DNA from: Paraburkholderia humisilvae
Lineage (GTDB): Bacteria > Pseudomonadota > Gammaproteobacteria > Burkholderiales > Burkholderiaceae
DNA length: 64,000 nucleotides
Direction: 5' to 3'
Assembly (NCBI RefSeq): GCF_902859855.1
Contig: NZ_CADIKH010000006.1
Coordinates: forward strand, 62,001 to 126,000
The position numbers were made by a program, and so were the translations under genes. Positions 1-8,410 of the stretch are shown here, in pieces. How positions within the stretch are numbered: the stretch's first letter is position 1; every line of letters starts with the position of its first letter. The notes under the pieces were generated by a model. It saw only the letters and a program-made list of their open reading frames with translations. It had not been told where the DNA came from and did no database searches.

Positions 1-308
1 GTACGCCCGTTTATGACGAAGCGCCGCGAACAGGGCGGCTTGTGGTCGGTGTTGGGGCGTTCAAGCCGGATATGGCGGAGATCGGCGCGCGGACTTTGCA
101 CGGAAGTGCGGTGTTTGTTGATGATCCGGCGGGGGCGAAACATGAAGCGGGGGATTTGATTCAGGCGGGGGTGGATTGGGAGAAGGTGGCGGGGATCGCC
201 GCCGCTGTCTACGACGACAGCAAGGCGCGGCTGTTTAAGACTGTAGGCTGTGCCGCTTGGGATCTGGCGACCTGTCGACTAGCGCGCGATTTGCATCATC
301 GACGCTAA
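1..308 (+). CDS. Ornithine cyclodeaminase / mu-crystallin family protein, C-terminal part
   Basis: Only the last ~102 codons are inside the window; the open frame runs in from the left edge in phase 3. The visible part reads VVGVGAFKPDMAEIG, then a segment around VDDPAGAKHEAGDL, and ends with KTVGCAAWDLATCRLA. This is the typical C-terminus of the NAD(P)-dependent ornithine cyclodeaminase/mu-crystallin fold. Members include ornithine cyclodeaminase and delta-1-pyrroline/piperideine-2-carboxylate reductases; which reaction applies cannot be told from the tail. It converges on the RHS locus with a 63-bp gap. Family assignment is fairly secure, substrate unknown. Confidence 0.75.
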   Translation, partial: TPVYDEAPRTGRLVVGVGAFKPDMAEIGARTLHGSAVFVDDPAGAKHEAGDLIQAGVDWEKVAGIAAAVYDDSKARLFKTVGCAAWDLATCRLARDLHHRR

Positions 309-371
309 CAATGATCGTACGCGGCTACACGCCAGGACAATGAACGGTATTGGCATCGATCAAGGCGCACG

Positions 372-1442
372 TTATACGAATATCTCTCCGGAACTGGATA
401 AGCGGCGGATATTGGATAACCAGGGTTGCGGACCACTTCCCTCATCGAATTGCGCAGCACCCGATTGACTGGTTGTACGGCGAGGACTCTCATTCGATTC
501 ATTTCGCGAAGTCTCGGTTTGGGTCGTCGCGTTCCGGGTGCTTCTCGATCTGGTTCCCTGTGTGCTCGTCTCCGACGAGGATTGACTGGATACGGCAGAG
601 TTCCTGGGCAACGACGAACTATCTCGAACGGCATCGTCGTCGACTACGGACGGATCGGGAAGGTTGCGGCGTCGAATGCTGCCTTGCCGGTGCAATGTTG
701 CATCGCGACGGCGCCCGCCGAAATGTGTTGCAACCTCATCATCGAACATCCTGATTCGCTGGACGGCAACTTGTTCAGCCCTGTGTACCTCATGCGCGGC
801 GAAGCGCATCGTATGATAGACGTCACCTATAACCGAGAATGTCCCCCAGATCCCGGCCAACGCTCCTAACGTTCCGAGCGCTTTCTGTGCCTTGGGGTTT
901 TCTGCAAATGCTGCCCCGGTATTCATGGCGACCGATGTAGTCGTGGCTGCGGCGGTAACAACTCGCCCCGTTTCGGTGGCTGCCTTAGTGGATGCGGCGC
1001 CTACGGCTTCCGTTGTCACTCTCCGGGTGAACGCAAACATTCCAAGCAGAAACTCTCCGAACTGTTTTCCACTCGGATCGACCTTATTGATCGGATCACT
1101 ACCGCAGTACGTATACGCATTGATTCCCCCCACTCCGAACGGACTTTCGTTGTCGGGGCACGTGAAGCGCATCAAGGTCGGGTTATAGGCGCGATATCCG
1201 TTTCCGAGGTGGGTGAAACCACACAACGGGTCGCGCCGTTCACCGTTAAAACCCGGCAAGGGAACCTCGTCGATAGAGGTCGATGGAGCGCTGCCGAACG
1301 GAGAATAAGCAATGTCTTGCGACGTCCCGCCTGATATCGCTAGCAGCAAGCTTTCGGATCGGTCGGTGCCGGTTAGGTACGAGGTCATGGCCGTTCTCCG
1401 CTCGGTAGTCGATGCACTGTCCAAGTTTGCCGTGTATAGCAC
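372..1442 (-). pseudogene. RHS protein, detached conserved C-terminal core and variable tip
   Basis: 356 codons from a GTG. Residues ~20-125 carry the end of the RHS core: MTSYLTGTDRSESLL, then PGFNGERRDP, HLGNGYRAYNP and YCGSDPINKVDPSGK, the usual boundary before a variable toxin tip. Residues ~126-356 are the tip: a small-residue/Ala-rich hydrophobic stretch (TLGALAGIWGTFSVIG) and a long Ser/Thr/Arg-rich tail with no toxin family I recognise. The ORF cannot be a complete RHS protein and lies one frame off the upstream ORF that ends at 1460. Together they look like one gene of about 1,600 residues broken by an insertion. A separately translated tip is possible but no good ribosome binding site precedes the GTG. 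Confidence 0.7.
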
Positions 1443-1474
1443 GATGACACGTCGATGCCTTACGGCGAAGTCAT
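1380..1474 (-). repeat. 86-bp extra segment in the RHS gene bounded by near-direct repeats
   Basis: On the minus strand the nine-base words ATGACTTCG (1474-1466) and ATGACCTCG (1388-1380) start 86 bp apart. Between them lie two stops in the upstream frame (one at 1460-1462). Removing exactly 86 bp joins SDES-MTS to MTSYLTGTDRSE and gives one continuous RHS core in the register normal for the family. An 8-bp word (gtcgatgc) recurs at 1408-1415 and 1451-1458, and gtcgatg (1451-1457) is inverted at 1472-1478. The segment could be an insertion or a duplication scar. Its origin is unknown. Confidence 0.6.
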
Positions 1475-4400
1475 CGACTCGTCGCTAACGGCGGCGCATC
1501 CAGTGGGCGTCTGGATAAAGCGGCTAGCTTCGTTCTGCGTCGCGCGTACCTCGTCCACGAGCGATTGCCCCCGGTAGTACAACTGCCGCATGTCGTTTCC
1601 GTTCAATATCTGTATCACCAGCATGTCATTCGCGTCATAGTGGTACTCGGCGCTCGATCCATCCGGGGAAACGATCGAAGCCAACCGCCCGGCCTCGTCG
1701 TAGGTAAGCGTGCGGCCCCTCTCATCCATCGTCATGCGGCCGTTCGCGTCGTAAGCAAGTTCGATGACGGCCGGATACGAACTGTTCCCAGCGTGAGTCA
1801 CCGACGTCAACTGAGTCGGGTCTGACGGATTGTCGTAGTGGAAGGTTGCCGTGTCCGACGCTGCAGAGCCTTGCGCAATCGCCGTGATGCACTCCGTGAC
1901 GTTGTCGAGCATGTCGAAAGTGAAGTGTTGCGACGCGATTGGCTGACCGTAGCCGTCGACCGGAGGCCGGCTCCCATTCGTGCACGAATAGTCGACCAGG
2001 CGATTGCGATTATCGTACGTGTACTGCTCCTCTCGCAGCGTCTCGCTTCCCTGTACTGTTTTGCACGATTGCAGTTGATCGTTCGTGTAGTAGGTGCGGG
2101 TGATGGTCACGATGGGTGCCCCGCCGCTCGGTGCAAGTTCGCGAGTCACCTCTCTGCCCAGGTCGTCGTACGACAACTGCGTCGTGAGCGATGCTCCCGA
2201 GCTCGAGTCAGTTGCTTTTTGCATGTAGAGGCGTCCCGCCGGATCATAGGCGAACGTAACGGTAACGGCCTCGTCGGCAATCTTCGAGAGCCTGCCATAT
2301 GCGTCATACGAGAGCTGCTGGACATTGCCTGTGATGTCAGTGTAGGAAAGAAGCTTGCCCCGTAGTGTCCAGGAATAACTGGCTTCGCGCTGTGGCCCAC
2401 CTGTCGGCGTGAACCGCTCAAGCAAGAGGCGGCCAGCGGAGGTCCATTGCGATGAGCGTTCATAGCTGCCAGCCTCGCTGGCGTCGAGCGGGCGCCCTGT
2501 CGGGGCGTCGTATGTGAAGTCCTGAAGTAGCGTCGGTCCGCCTACATGCCTTATCGCACTTTGCAGTTCCGGCACATAGTCATAGGAAAGCGTAATGCCC
2601 GCGTTGTCGGTGACGGTCGCAGGCGCATCATTGCCAGCCTCGTAAGAGCTGATTTCAGTCCGACCGCCGGTGTGACTTTGAGTTGTGCGTCCGAGTCCGT
2701 CAAAAGTTTGAGCGCCCAGTTCGACCTGATTGTCGGACCGGCTAACCTTGATGGTTGCGATGAGGGACTCTGTCGAGTGGGCGTCGTACGTTTTCTCAAC
2801 AACGGTCGCGTCGGGGGCGGTTTCTGTGCTCACGCGATCGAATTCGTCATAGTCGTACGTTGTGATATTTCCGACCTCATCCGTGTATTGGCGTTGTCTG
2901 CCAGAGCCGTCGTAGACATAGGTTGTTGTGCTCACGGTTGTTTGCTGCAAATCCTTTCGTTCAACCTTAAGCGGATTTTTGTTTACATCGAATGTGGTGA
3001 CTTGAGCTCCGAGCAAGGGCGTTCCTGCGTTGTCTGTCAGTTGCTCAGTTTGAGTCAGCGTGACTGGGTCATAGCGTTGATACTTTGTTTGCCCACTGTC
3101 ATATCGGGTTCCTTCCCGGTTACCCCAATCGTCGTACAGAAATTCGATGTGTTGCTGGGACGTGGGGCTGAGATTGAGTGGATCCGCGTAATCCTTCGTG
3201 GTCAGGTCGGCTGGGTGACCGAACGCGTTGTAGTTTGCGATTGCAATATCAAAAAAAGTATCACTCTGACCCGAGTCAATTGAATTTTGACTCAACCGGA
3301 TTGGACGATGCCGTCCGTCGTAGTGAATCTGCTCTGTACTCCCTGAGGAGTCTCTGTACGTAGTCAAAATATCCGTTACTTTTTCTTCATTGGTGGGATC
3401 TTTTTTTATGTCATATGAAATGGTTATTTCGTTTTCGTAGGGCGTCCCCGGATTGAGAACACGAGAAACAGGCCGTCCCAGATGATCATAGGTATATTCG
3501 GTCGTGTTGCCAAGACTGTCCTGCTCGGACAGCAATCTATTAGTTAGTACTGAATGGCTGACCGATTTTGTTTTTTGGGTATTGTCATAACCAATGACTA
3601 TCGCGGTCTGCTTCAGTGCGTCTTGTTGGATTTCATACGTCAACGCAAGTGTGTAACCGGGGGTGTCACTGATTAACGTATTGGCCACGCTCGCTACTCG
3701 ACCATAGTTGCTGCTGTCCGTGGAGTCATACGTGATTCCGTTCGATTGCAGCTTGATACCATCGCGAAACTTCGTCGTCATGCTCAGCAAAGGGCAACTG
3801 TCTGCGGGACTGCCACTGCGTGTTTTGAAGCTTGTGTATTTGAATTGCGTCTGTTCTTCGGAAAAATCATTGAGCTCAGACGGTGCGGGAGTGACCGTTT
3901 TGGTCTTTACGTTGGTAACGAAACCATATGGGTCGGGTGGGCAACCCGTGTACTCGTTACCCGCTTCCCCCGCAGCGGAATAATATGTCCATTCAGTCGA
4001 CTCTTTGCCTGTTGTTTTCTTGGTCAGATGATTCCCATACTCATCGTAAGTGGTATCTACGGTTTCAGTACGAAGCAGATCGCCTTCGGTCCAGGTCATG
4101 GTGCGTGACGTTGGTTGCTGGAACTGAGGGGGCTGCTCTTCGTATTCGACTCCAGGTTTTGCATAATAGACGAAATTGGTCTCCCTTTTTTTCGAGGTAT
4201 TTCCGTTCACAATCGTTTCGGTAACCAGCATATGGTAGTTATTAAATTTGCGTATCGTGCTGCGGGTCGTTCCGTCCGTATCGGATATCGTTTCGGTGCT
4301 CGTATAGAAGACGGTATCGCTTAGTACCGTGCAAGAATTGTCCTTCTCAGCATCCCAAGAATTGGCGATGCCATACCCGAGGTAGTTATAGTTGCTGTAG

Positions 4401-5272
4401 TCGTAAGTAACCGTCGTGTCTGGCTGTGACATTCCCGGGGACTGTACGTATTGCGTTACCGCAGGCAAAGCCGGCATATTTGCGCCCGGAGGAAACTGCA
4501 TGACGGCGTCTGTATAGACGGCATGCTCCACGTATCCCGACGGATCGGTGATGCGCGTCAGCAGTGTTTCTCCGCCCACCGTGGTGTATTCGAGGCTCCA
4601 GGTGTAGGTATCCGAGTCAGTAAGGACCTTATATTCAGATAAATATTTGTTTTGTGTCCCCAGGGTGATTTGATATTCTTCCGACGAATCTGGGAAAACT
4701 CTAATTTTGCAGGTTGGATCGTACATGAATTCGCACAAGGTGTTCTTTTCGTCGCGTACGGTAATCAGTTGATTTTGCTCTCCATTAGCTTGCCATGTCA
4801 AATTTAATTGATAACCCACGTCAGTTATAATCTGGATGGGAACGAAACAATTGGGCGACATCGATCGGGAGCTCAGAATCTCGACTTCGCCTGATTTCGA
4901 GATGTGGCGATATTCGATGTCCGAGATTTTCAGAAACAAAAAATTCTCCGCATTTCTCTGTTTTATGCTTACGGATGAACCGTCACCTGATTCGATTGTT
5001 TTGTATTGTTCGCCTGAGCTGGTTGTGAGAAGAAGATTTGCGCGATCGTAGTGTGATAAACCAAGGCTGCATCCGATTCCCAGCGCATATACGTTGTCGT
5101 TATCGAAGGGAACGTATTCTATGGTAAGTGGCAGTTTGGGCCCCATACCGTTGTTTGCGATCAAATCCCCAATTTTCAGACTGACTGTGAACTGTCCCGT
5201 CCTTGCGTTGACTCGCCCTTGTGCAGGATTCTTAAAGTTGGATCCTGCCTGGCTGAAGAATTTGGCGGACAT
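1460..5272 (-). CDS. RHS-repeat protein, N-terminal and central part (core interrupted)
   Basis: 1270 codons, with ATG preceded by GGAG (cccggagacgat). The N-terminus reads NARTGQFTVSLKIGDL...GPKLPLTIEYVPF...YDRANLLL, matching the start of Pseudomonas/Burkholderia RHS proteins related to toxin-complex C components. Residues ~400-1240 are YD repeats (TYDEYGN, YDHLGRPVSR, YDGSGRQRQYTDEVGN, YDANGRMTMDERGR) that build the RHS cocoon. No PAAR, VgrG-type or transmembrane segment is visible, so delivery is unclear. It ends with LYYRGQSLVDEVRA...CAAVSDESMTSP, short of the DPxG core boundary, which lies in the next frame. It follows the 849-residue repeat-protein gene by 54 bp, so the two are probably co-transcribed. 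Base composition is more AT-rich than the flanks, suggesting acquisition. Confidence 0.85.
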   Translation of the reverse strand: MSAKFFSQAGSNFKNPAQGRVNARTGQFTVSLKIGDLIANNGMGPKLPLTIEYVPFDNDNVYALGIGCSLGLSHYDRANLLLTTSSGEQYKTIESGDGSSVSIKQRNAENFLFLKISDIEYRHISKSGEVEILSSRSMSPNCFVPIQIITDVGYQLNLTWQANGEQNQLITVRDEKNTLCEFMYDPTCKIRVFPDSSEEYQITLGTQNKYLSEYKVLTDSDTYTWSLEYTTVGGETLLTRITDPSGYVEHAVYTDAVMQFPPGANMPALPAVTQYVQSPGMSQPDTTVTYDYSNYNYLGYGIANSWDAEKDNSCTVLSDTVFYTSTETISDTDGTTRSTIRKFNNYHMLVTETIVNGNTSKKRETNFVYYAKPGVEYEEQPPQFQQPTSRTMTWTEGDLLRTETVDTTYDEYGNHLTKKTTGKESTEWTYYSAAGEAGNEYTGCPPDPYGFVTNVKTKTVTPAPSELNDFSEEQTQFKYTSFKTRSGSPADSCPLLSMTTKFRDGIKLQSNGITYDSTDSSNYGRVASVANTLISDTPGYTLALTYEIQQDALKQTAIVIGYDNTQKTKSVSHSVLTNRLLSEQDSLGNTTEYTYDHLGRPVSRVLNPGTPYENEITISYDIKKDPTNEEKVTDILTTYRDSSGSTEQIHYDGRHRPIRLSQNSIDSGQSDTFFDIAIANYNAFGHPADLTTKDYADPLNLSPTSQQHIEFLYDDWGNREGTRYDSGQTKYQRYDPVTLTQTEQLTDNAGTPLLGAQVTTFDVNKNPLKVERKDLQQTTVSTTTYVYDGSGRQRQYTDEVGNITTYDYDEFDRVSTETAPDATVVEKTYDAHSTESLIATIKVSRSDNQVELGAQTFDGLGRTTQSHTGGRTEISSYEAGNDAPATVTDNAGITLSYDYVPELQSAIRHVGGPTLLQDFTYDAPTGRPLDASEAGSYERSSQWTSAGRLLLERFTPTGGPQREASYSWTLRGKLLSYTDITGNVQQLSYDAYGRLSKIADEAVTVTFAYDPAGRLYMQKATDSSSGASLTTQLSYDDLGREVTRELAPSGGAPIVTITRTYYTNDQLQSCKTVQGSETLREEQYTYDNRNRLVDYSCTNGSRPPVDGYGQPIASQHFTFDMLDNVTECITAIAQGSAASDTATFHYDNPSDPTQLTSVTHAGNSSYPAVIELAYDANGRMTMDERGRTLTYDEAGRLASIVSPDGSSAEYHYDANDMLVIQILNGNDMRQLYYRGQSLVDEVRATQNEASRFIQTPTGCAAVSDESMTSP

Positions 5273-5326
5273 ATCGTCTCCGGGAATCTCTCACTTAAGG
5301 GAACACGTGCACGCATATCAAAAATA

Positions 5327-7876
5327 TCAAGGATCTGTCGGTGAATCGTTGATATATAGGCTATTACAATCCTCATCTTTATTGGGGTGGACGTATATTT
5401 CACCATGGTTGCCGTATTGATCGTGAATCGAGCATGTACTATGCTTCCAATAATTGTCACCTGCGTCGTAATACGATGCGTTTGTCGAGGCTGTGATTCG
5501 CGTAAATGTTAGAGCCTCTGGGTATTTGCTGATAGGCACAGAGAATGCGTGACTCGCTGCCGTAACCGAATAATCGTAGGTCGTCGCATGGTAAACCATG
5601 AAACTTACGTTTGCAGTTGTTGGTGTCTGGTCATATTTGTATGTCTCAACACACGTAGCATTGCGCAATTCACCAACTTGATGATCGTATATTCCGAAGC
5701 AACCAGACTGGTCCGGGTATGAAACGTCAGCGTCAGCGATGTAAAAATTTTCATCGGTAAGAGATAGATACCAGTTGTCAACGTCACATGTGCTCTGGTG
5801 TTCATTACCCTTTTCATTGAAAAAAGTAACATCGACCTGATTCGCCGCGTCCTCTCGGCTGAATGAAAAATCAGCGGATTTGTATACTTTGGCAGATTCG
5901 ACGGCAATTTGAAGGTGTTTGTCGAATCCTGAACCGGACTGAGTGGTTTGGGTTACTCCGCATGCAGTGAATTCTGCTGCCACCGGATATTCATTAGGGT
6001 TGCCTAATTCAATAGCTGCACTAGTTTGTGCTGAAATATAGTAGACGATCGTGTAAGTACCATTTGAATCTCCGATCTTGGAAATACTTGGGGCGAAGTT
6101 TGGACGATTAGACTGATCAAACATGCCGTGGGCGTAGGTTAACGAAATATTGGAATAAACGATACTGTTTCCAGTAATATCGCCTGAAGGGTTGGTTGTA
6201 AATGGAATCTCATCTCCCGTCGTGTAATCGATCAAGCGAACTGCGTCAGTCAGACTATCATCCATTCCGGTCATCGGATTGCCATCCTGATCAGTAACCG
6301 TTATTTTTACGGTAACGGGAACCTGATTTAAACCATTTGCGTATATTGTGCAACCTGACGCGTCGGGATTCTCTTTAAATTTAATATCCAGCTCTAAAAT
6401 CGATCCAATATTCCACCACGTGCTTGCAAAAGCCTTAATGGTCAAGTAGTTGGATGATTTCGTGTCGGGTTGGACGGAGGGGGAGAATTTTCCTGAAATT
6501 TTAGATGTTGTACCATCTGATCCGGATGGCGCGGACACGTAGTACATCCCTAAGAATGTTCCAGGCGAATCTTGTATGGTCGCGGCTTGGACGAATAATG
6601 GATGCTCACTAACCGGTGTATCCGTGTAGATGAGAGGATTACCACCGCTTTTATCGACCGGGTCGGCAGAGTCGAAATATATAAGGGAAATGTAATTCAA
6701 AAAATCGCTGGATGATGGCCCTTCGAGCGGCTGCCCATCCTGATCGCTACACACCATTGTGATTGTGACGGCGACCTGATATTCATCATTTGCATTTATG
6801 ACCCGACTTGTGGAGCTTGGGTAGTCTGAAAATTCGATGGTCAATGCGGATACGCTCTTCAAATTCCACCACGGACTGCTGCAAGGAATTACTGTTAGTG
6901 AGCAATCGTAGGGTGAACCGCTCTGTGTCGTGTACGTGTGGGAACTATCCGAGCTGAACCTGGCGGCGATCTTGCTATTCTGCCCATCGGATTTAGCAGG
7001 AGCCGAAACATAATACGTTATTGAATAAGTTCCATCCATTGTTGAAACAATGCTGACCTGCCCCTGGGTAAGATGCACCTCTTTGGCCGGCAGAGCCAAA
7101 AACCTGGCATAGGTTAATGGATTTCCGTCGGTGTCGGGTGCAAGGTCTTCGACCCACGTCAATTCGTTACCTGAATCATAGTAAATAAGCTCGACGACAT
7201 CCAGGAGATTGTCCGGAAGCATCTGATATAACGGATTATTCAATGCGTCAAGGCAGGTGGCGGTAACGGTAATACCAATCTGATTTTGATCGTTTGCACA
7301 TATTTGTCTACTGTCGTCTGTAGGGTAGTCGCTGAAAGAAAGATGCAAGGCTGATAATGAACCCAGATACATCCAGGCATTATCCATTACGTCGATCGTT
7401 AAAACAGGGGAAGGCGTGTCTGGCGATTCACCATTTGTCGGTGGTACAAACACCGCACAAATCTTCGGATTGGTTCCAAGTGCGGTTTGTTGAGCAGAGA
7501 TAAAATAGCTGATCGTATAATTACCGTTATCCGAACTGAATTCTCCGTGCCAGACGTACGCGAGTGGGTTGCCAGCGTTGCTCCTTGATGCCTCAGACGT
7601 TAATTCAAGCTGTTCCCCGGTGTCGCTGTATACCGGTAAGAGGGCGCTTGACAGGTCGTCGCCGGATAATCCAGTCAGTGGGTTTCCATTCTTGTCATAA
7701 CAGGAAACTGATAAGGTTACGCTCAACTGGCTGGTTGCGTTTGCCGTTAAATAACCTACGGACATCGGCGGGTTGGTTGTGTCGTATGTAAACTTGATAT
7801 TCAACTTATCAAAGCTTCCGAAATTATCCCAGGTGACACTATCCGTAGTGTCAGGTGCATAATTAGCTATCTTCAT
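5327..7876 (-). CDS. Tandem Ig-like repeat protein upstream of RHS gene
   Basis: 849 residues with four homologous blocks of ~150-170 residues (about 16-165, 168-330, 334-483, 486-655). Each starts with a W...(G/K)S...L.I.F pattern (WDNFGSFDKLNIKF, WMYLGSLSALHLSF, WWNLKSVSALTIEF, WWNIGSILELDIKF). Each continues with an AND.NQ/VTVT segment, D..GNPL and a late Y.I.YY.SA strand. The spacing and beta-strand alternation suggest Ig/Big-like sandwich domains. Residues ~656-849 form a different, aromatic-rich end domain. No signal peptide, lipobox or membrane segment is visible. Position directly before the RHS gene and matching low GC suggest a partner, carrier or adhesin for the RHS protein. That is inference; I recognise no named family. 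Confidence 0.7.
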   Translation of the reverse strand: MKIANYAPDTTDSVTWDNFGSFDKLNIKFTYDTTNPPMSVGYLTANATSQLSVTLSVSCYDKNGNPLTGLSGDDLSSALLPVYSDTGEQLELTSEASRSNAGNPLAYVWHGEFSSDNGNYTISYFISAQQTALGTNPKICAVFVPPTNGESPDTPSPVLTIDVMDNAWMYLGSLSALHLSFSDYPTDDSRQICANDQNQIGITVTATCLDALNNPLYQMLPDNLLDVVELIYYDSGNELTWVEDLAPDTDGNPLTYARFLALPAKEVHLTQGQVSIVSTMDGTYSITYYVSAPAKSDGQNSKIAARFSSDSSHTYTTQSGSPYDCSLTVIPCSSPWWNLKSVSALTIEFSDYPSSTSRVINANDEYQVAVTITMVCSDQDGQPLEGPSSSDFLNYISLIYFDSADPVDKSGGNPLIYTDTPVSEHPLFVQAATIQDSPGTFLGMYYVSAPSGSDGTTSKISGKFSPSVQPDTKSSNYLTIKAFASTWWNIGSILELDIKFKENPDASGCTIYANGLNQVPVTVKITVTDQDGNPMTGMDDSLTDAVRLIDYTTGDEIPFTTNPSGDITGNSIVYSNISLTYAHGMFDQSNRPNFAPSISKIGDSNGTYTIVYYISAQTSAAIELGNPNEYPVAAEFTACGVTQTTQSGSGFDKHLQIAVESAKVYKSADFSFSREDAANQVDVTFFNEKGNEHQSTCDVDNWYLSLTDENFYIADADVSYPDQSGCFGIYDHQVGELRNATCVETYKYDQTPTTANVSFMVYHATTYDYSVTAASHAFSVPISKYPEALTFTRITASTNASYYDAGDNYWKHSTCSIHDQYGNHGEIYVHPNKDEDCNSLYINDSPTDP

Positions 7877-8410
7877 GATGATAAATCGCTCCGACGTTTC
7901 CGGGTTTCACGGGAGTTGGCATGAAAAACCTTGCGTCACTGGAATATTAGACGGGACATGTTTGGAGGACAATGTTAACAATTGTGCCAAACAGTTGATT
8001 TACGGTTTCATATTTTTATTTGTGGATTTTGTGTTTTAGACTAATCAGCGCGGCTGCGTGTGCCACTGATTTATTACAGGAGGATAAATAACGACTTTCA
8101 CAACGTGCATTCGACACAGGAGTCATCGGACCTGCTGAACATAAATGCCGATTGGTGGGTTAAAACGTGGTGTATGAGACACGAAATGACCGCGGTCATT
8201 TCCACGCACGACCGTTCAGTGTTCATTTTTCTTGCCGAGGCCTACGTGCAAACAACGCAAAAACGTTGCACCATAGGCGTCTCACGAAAACCGTCGCGGC
8301 TGGATGCCGAACCCGGCTCAAGTCGTCCGCTCTGCATGGCCGCTTATCTGTCGCGCTTTTCGTTTGATCCAGTTCCCCGACCGCTGCTTTTCACTTGATG
8401 CGACCGCGCT
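7877..8410. promoter_or_regulatory. Divergent intergenic region with perfect 20-bp palindrome (8183-8202)
   Basis: This 534-bp gap separates the repeat-protein/RHS operon (minus) from zwf (plus). Positions ~7960-8060 are AT-rich and could hold the promoter of the minus-strand operon. At 8183-8202 GAAATGACCGCGGTCATTTC is a perfect 20-base inverted repeat with no loop, typical of a dimeric regulator's operator rather than a terminator. It does not match the HexR consensus I know for zwf genes. Small open frames here look non-coding. Confidence 0.55.

Noticed and set aside
8250-8272. GTGCAA...TTGCAC inverted repeat before zwf
   Set aside because: Alternative pairings compete and the stem is only 6 bp; likely chance.
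8060-8398. 112-codon open frame upstream of zwf
   Set aside because: No ribosome binding site or coding bias, and the perfect palindrome lies inside it.
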